A DNA stretch of 64,000 nt from positions 310,001 through 374,000 of the IMG/VR virus record IMGVR_UViG_3300028654_000001. The stretch is one strand, 5' to 3'. Shown in pieces: positions 63,427 to 64,000 of the stretch. Origin of the DNA: a virus. Both the position numbers and the translations under genes were made by a program. The stretch's first letter is position 1. Each line of letters starts with the position of its first letter. A model generated the notes under the pieces. That model saw only the letters and a list, made by a program, of their open reading frames with translations. It had not been told where the DNA came from and ran no database searches.

Positions 63427-64000
63427 TTAACCACCCTGCTTCCGAAATTTCCTTAGGGCCTGACTAGCCTTCTCAACATCAACACCATCGGTATGTATGA
63501 CTTTAGGGGTGATACTACCTGGGATGCTCCGCGCATCTGGCAACGTAGGTATGTAGTAAGGGGTTTTCTCTTCAGTATTAGGCTCAGAATAACCACTTAG
63601 GTTTGGTTGAGCTTGAGAAACAATCTGAACCGTGGAAGAGGAAAGATTATCCAACTTTTCCAAAATGGTTTTCAACTTGTCGTCTTCAGTAGACTTTCTA
63701 TCACCCTCAGCTCTCAATCTAGCATTTTCAGCCTCCAACCTTCCAACCCTCTCCAAGAGTTCCAGCTGAGCTCTCTCTGATTCTTCCTGTACTTTTGAGA
63801 GTTCTGATTGTAGGTTGGTATTAGAGATAGGGGGCGCCACCAGTGGCTGGGGCTCAATGACAGAAGGCTGAGTTGACTTAGGTGCTACCTGTTGTTGAGG
63901 AGTACTTGGTCTATTATGCCAGAAGATCTTGCCACAACTTATGTGATCCCATAGCTCTCTAGACTTTAGAGCTAGTTCACCAGGTATCGACGTAACTTTA
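63427..64000 (-). CDS. Coiled-coil structural protein, partial (N-terminus outside window)
   Basis: The frame is open to the right edge (191 codons) and shows no stop upstream, so the N-terminus is missing; an internal GTG at 63840 is not a believable start. Preceding residues (SIPGELALKSRELWDHISCG KIFWHNRPSTPQQQVAP) look coding. The middle is a strong coiled coil (LSKVQEESERAQLELLERVG; RLEAENARLRAEGDRKSTED), and the end is Pro/Ser-rich then basic (KASQALRKFRKQGG). Next to Dps-like and neck genes; function unknown. Confidence 0.75.
   Translation of the reverse strand, partial: KVTSIPGELALKSRELWDHISCGKIFWHNRPSTPQQQVAPKSTQPSVIEPQPLVAPPISNTNLQSELSKVQEESERAQLELLERVGRLEAENARLRAEGDRKSTEDDKLKTILEKLDNLSSSTVQIVSQAQPNLSGYSEPNTEEKTPYYIPTLPDARSIPGSITPKVIHTDGVDVEKASQALRKFRKQGG

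Noticed and set aside
1-64000. tRNA or other structural RNA genes
   Set aside because: No cloverleaf-like or rRNA-like segment seen in the few gaps; the densely coding layout leaves little room.

Overview
The window is a block of the late (virion) region of a large contractile-tailed bacteriophage (Caudoviricetes, myovirus morphology, probably a jumbo phage judged by the size of its tail proteins). The evidence is a complete set of contractile-tail genes in conventional order: sheath, tube, chaperone-like proteins, tape measure, hub, spike, gp25-like, J-like and I-like baseplate proteins, then very long fibre or appendage proteins. Nearly all are on the minus strand and packed with 1-4 nt start/stop overlaps. 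No capsid, terminase, portal, replication or RNA genes are visible. The host is unknown. One plus-strand lipoprotein (a TGGSS-type linker followed by RCC1-like repeats) resembles secreted lipoproteins of Myxococcota, which is a weak host hint and an inference only.

Layout, following transcription from right to left. 64000-60035: a coiled-coil protein cut by the window edge, a protein with four WKYTD-type repeats, a Dps/ferritin-like protein with ferroxidase residues, an actin-fold ATPase and a 56-residue zinc ribbon. 59995-58403: a neck/tail-completion candidate and an FmdB-type zinc ribbon. 58308-50932: a 1505-residue tail sheath flanked by two different homing-endonuclease-like genes (GIY-YIG upstream, zinc-finger plus PD-(D/E)XK-like downstream). 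50881-43010: a UvrD/PcrA-like helicase split by a 306-residue intein, then unrecognised proteins, including one with a Cys-rich tail and one with lysine-rich tandem repeats. 42922-35961: tail tube, two chaperone-position proteins and a 1195-residue tape measure. 35961-8770: an M23 peptidase fused to a hub-type domain and its paralogue, a gp27-like hub, a gp5/VgrG-like spike, very large beta-rich proteins, several micro-genes, gp25-like, J-like and I-like baseplate proteins, and terminal appendage proteins.

Between 5.1 and 8.8 kb a plus-strand island interrupts the minus-strand module. It holds the lipoprotein, a ribbon-helix-helix protein, a LAGLIDADG endonuclease, an orphan coding remnant and small genes. 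It looks like an accessory insertion between tail genes. Beyond it a 1645-codon fibre-like reading frame runs off the left edge.

The least ordinary content is the Dps-like/actin-like/WKYTD-repeat cluster beside the neck genes, the intein-bearing helicase inside a structural operon, four separate homing-type elements in one window, and hairpins that overlap ribosome-binding sites. Several genes shorter than 60 codons (57, 56, 52, 44 and perhaps 26 residues) fit exactly into gaps between larger genes.
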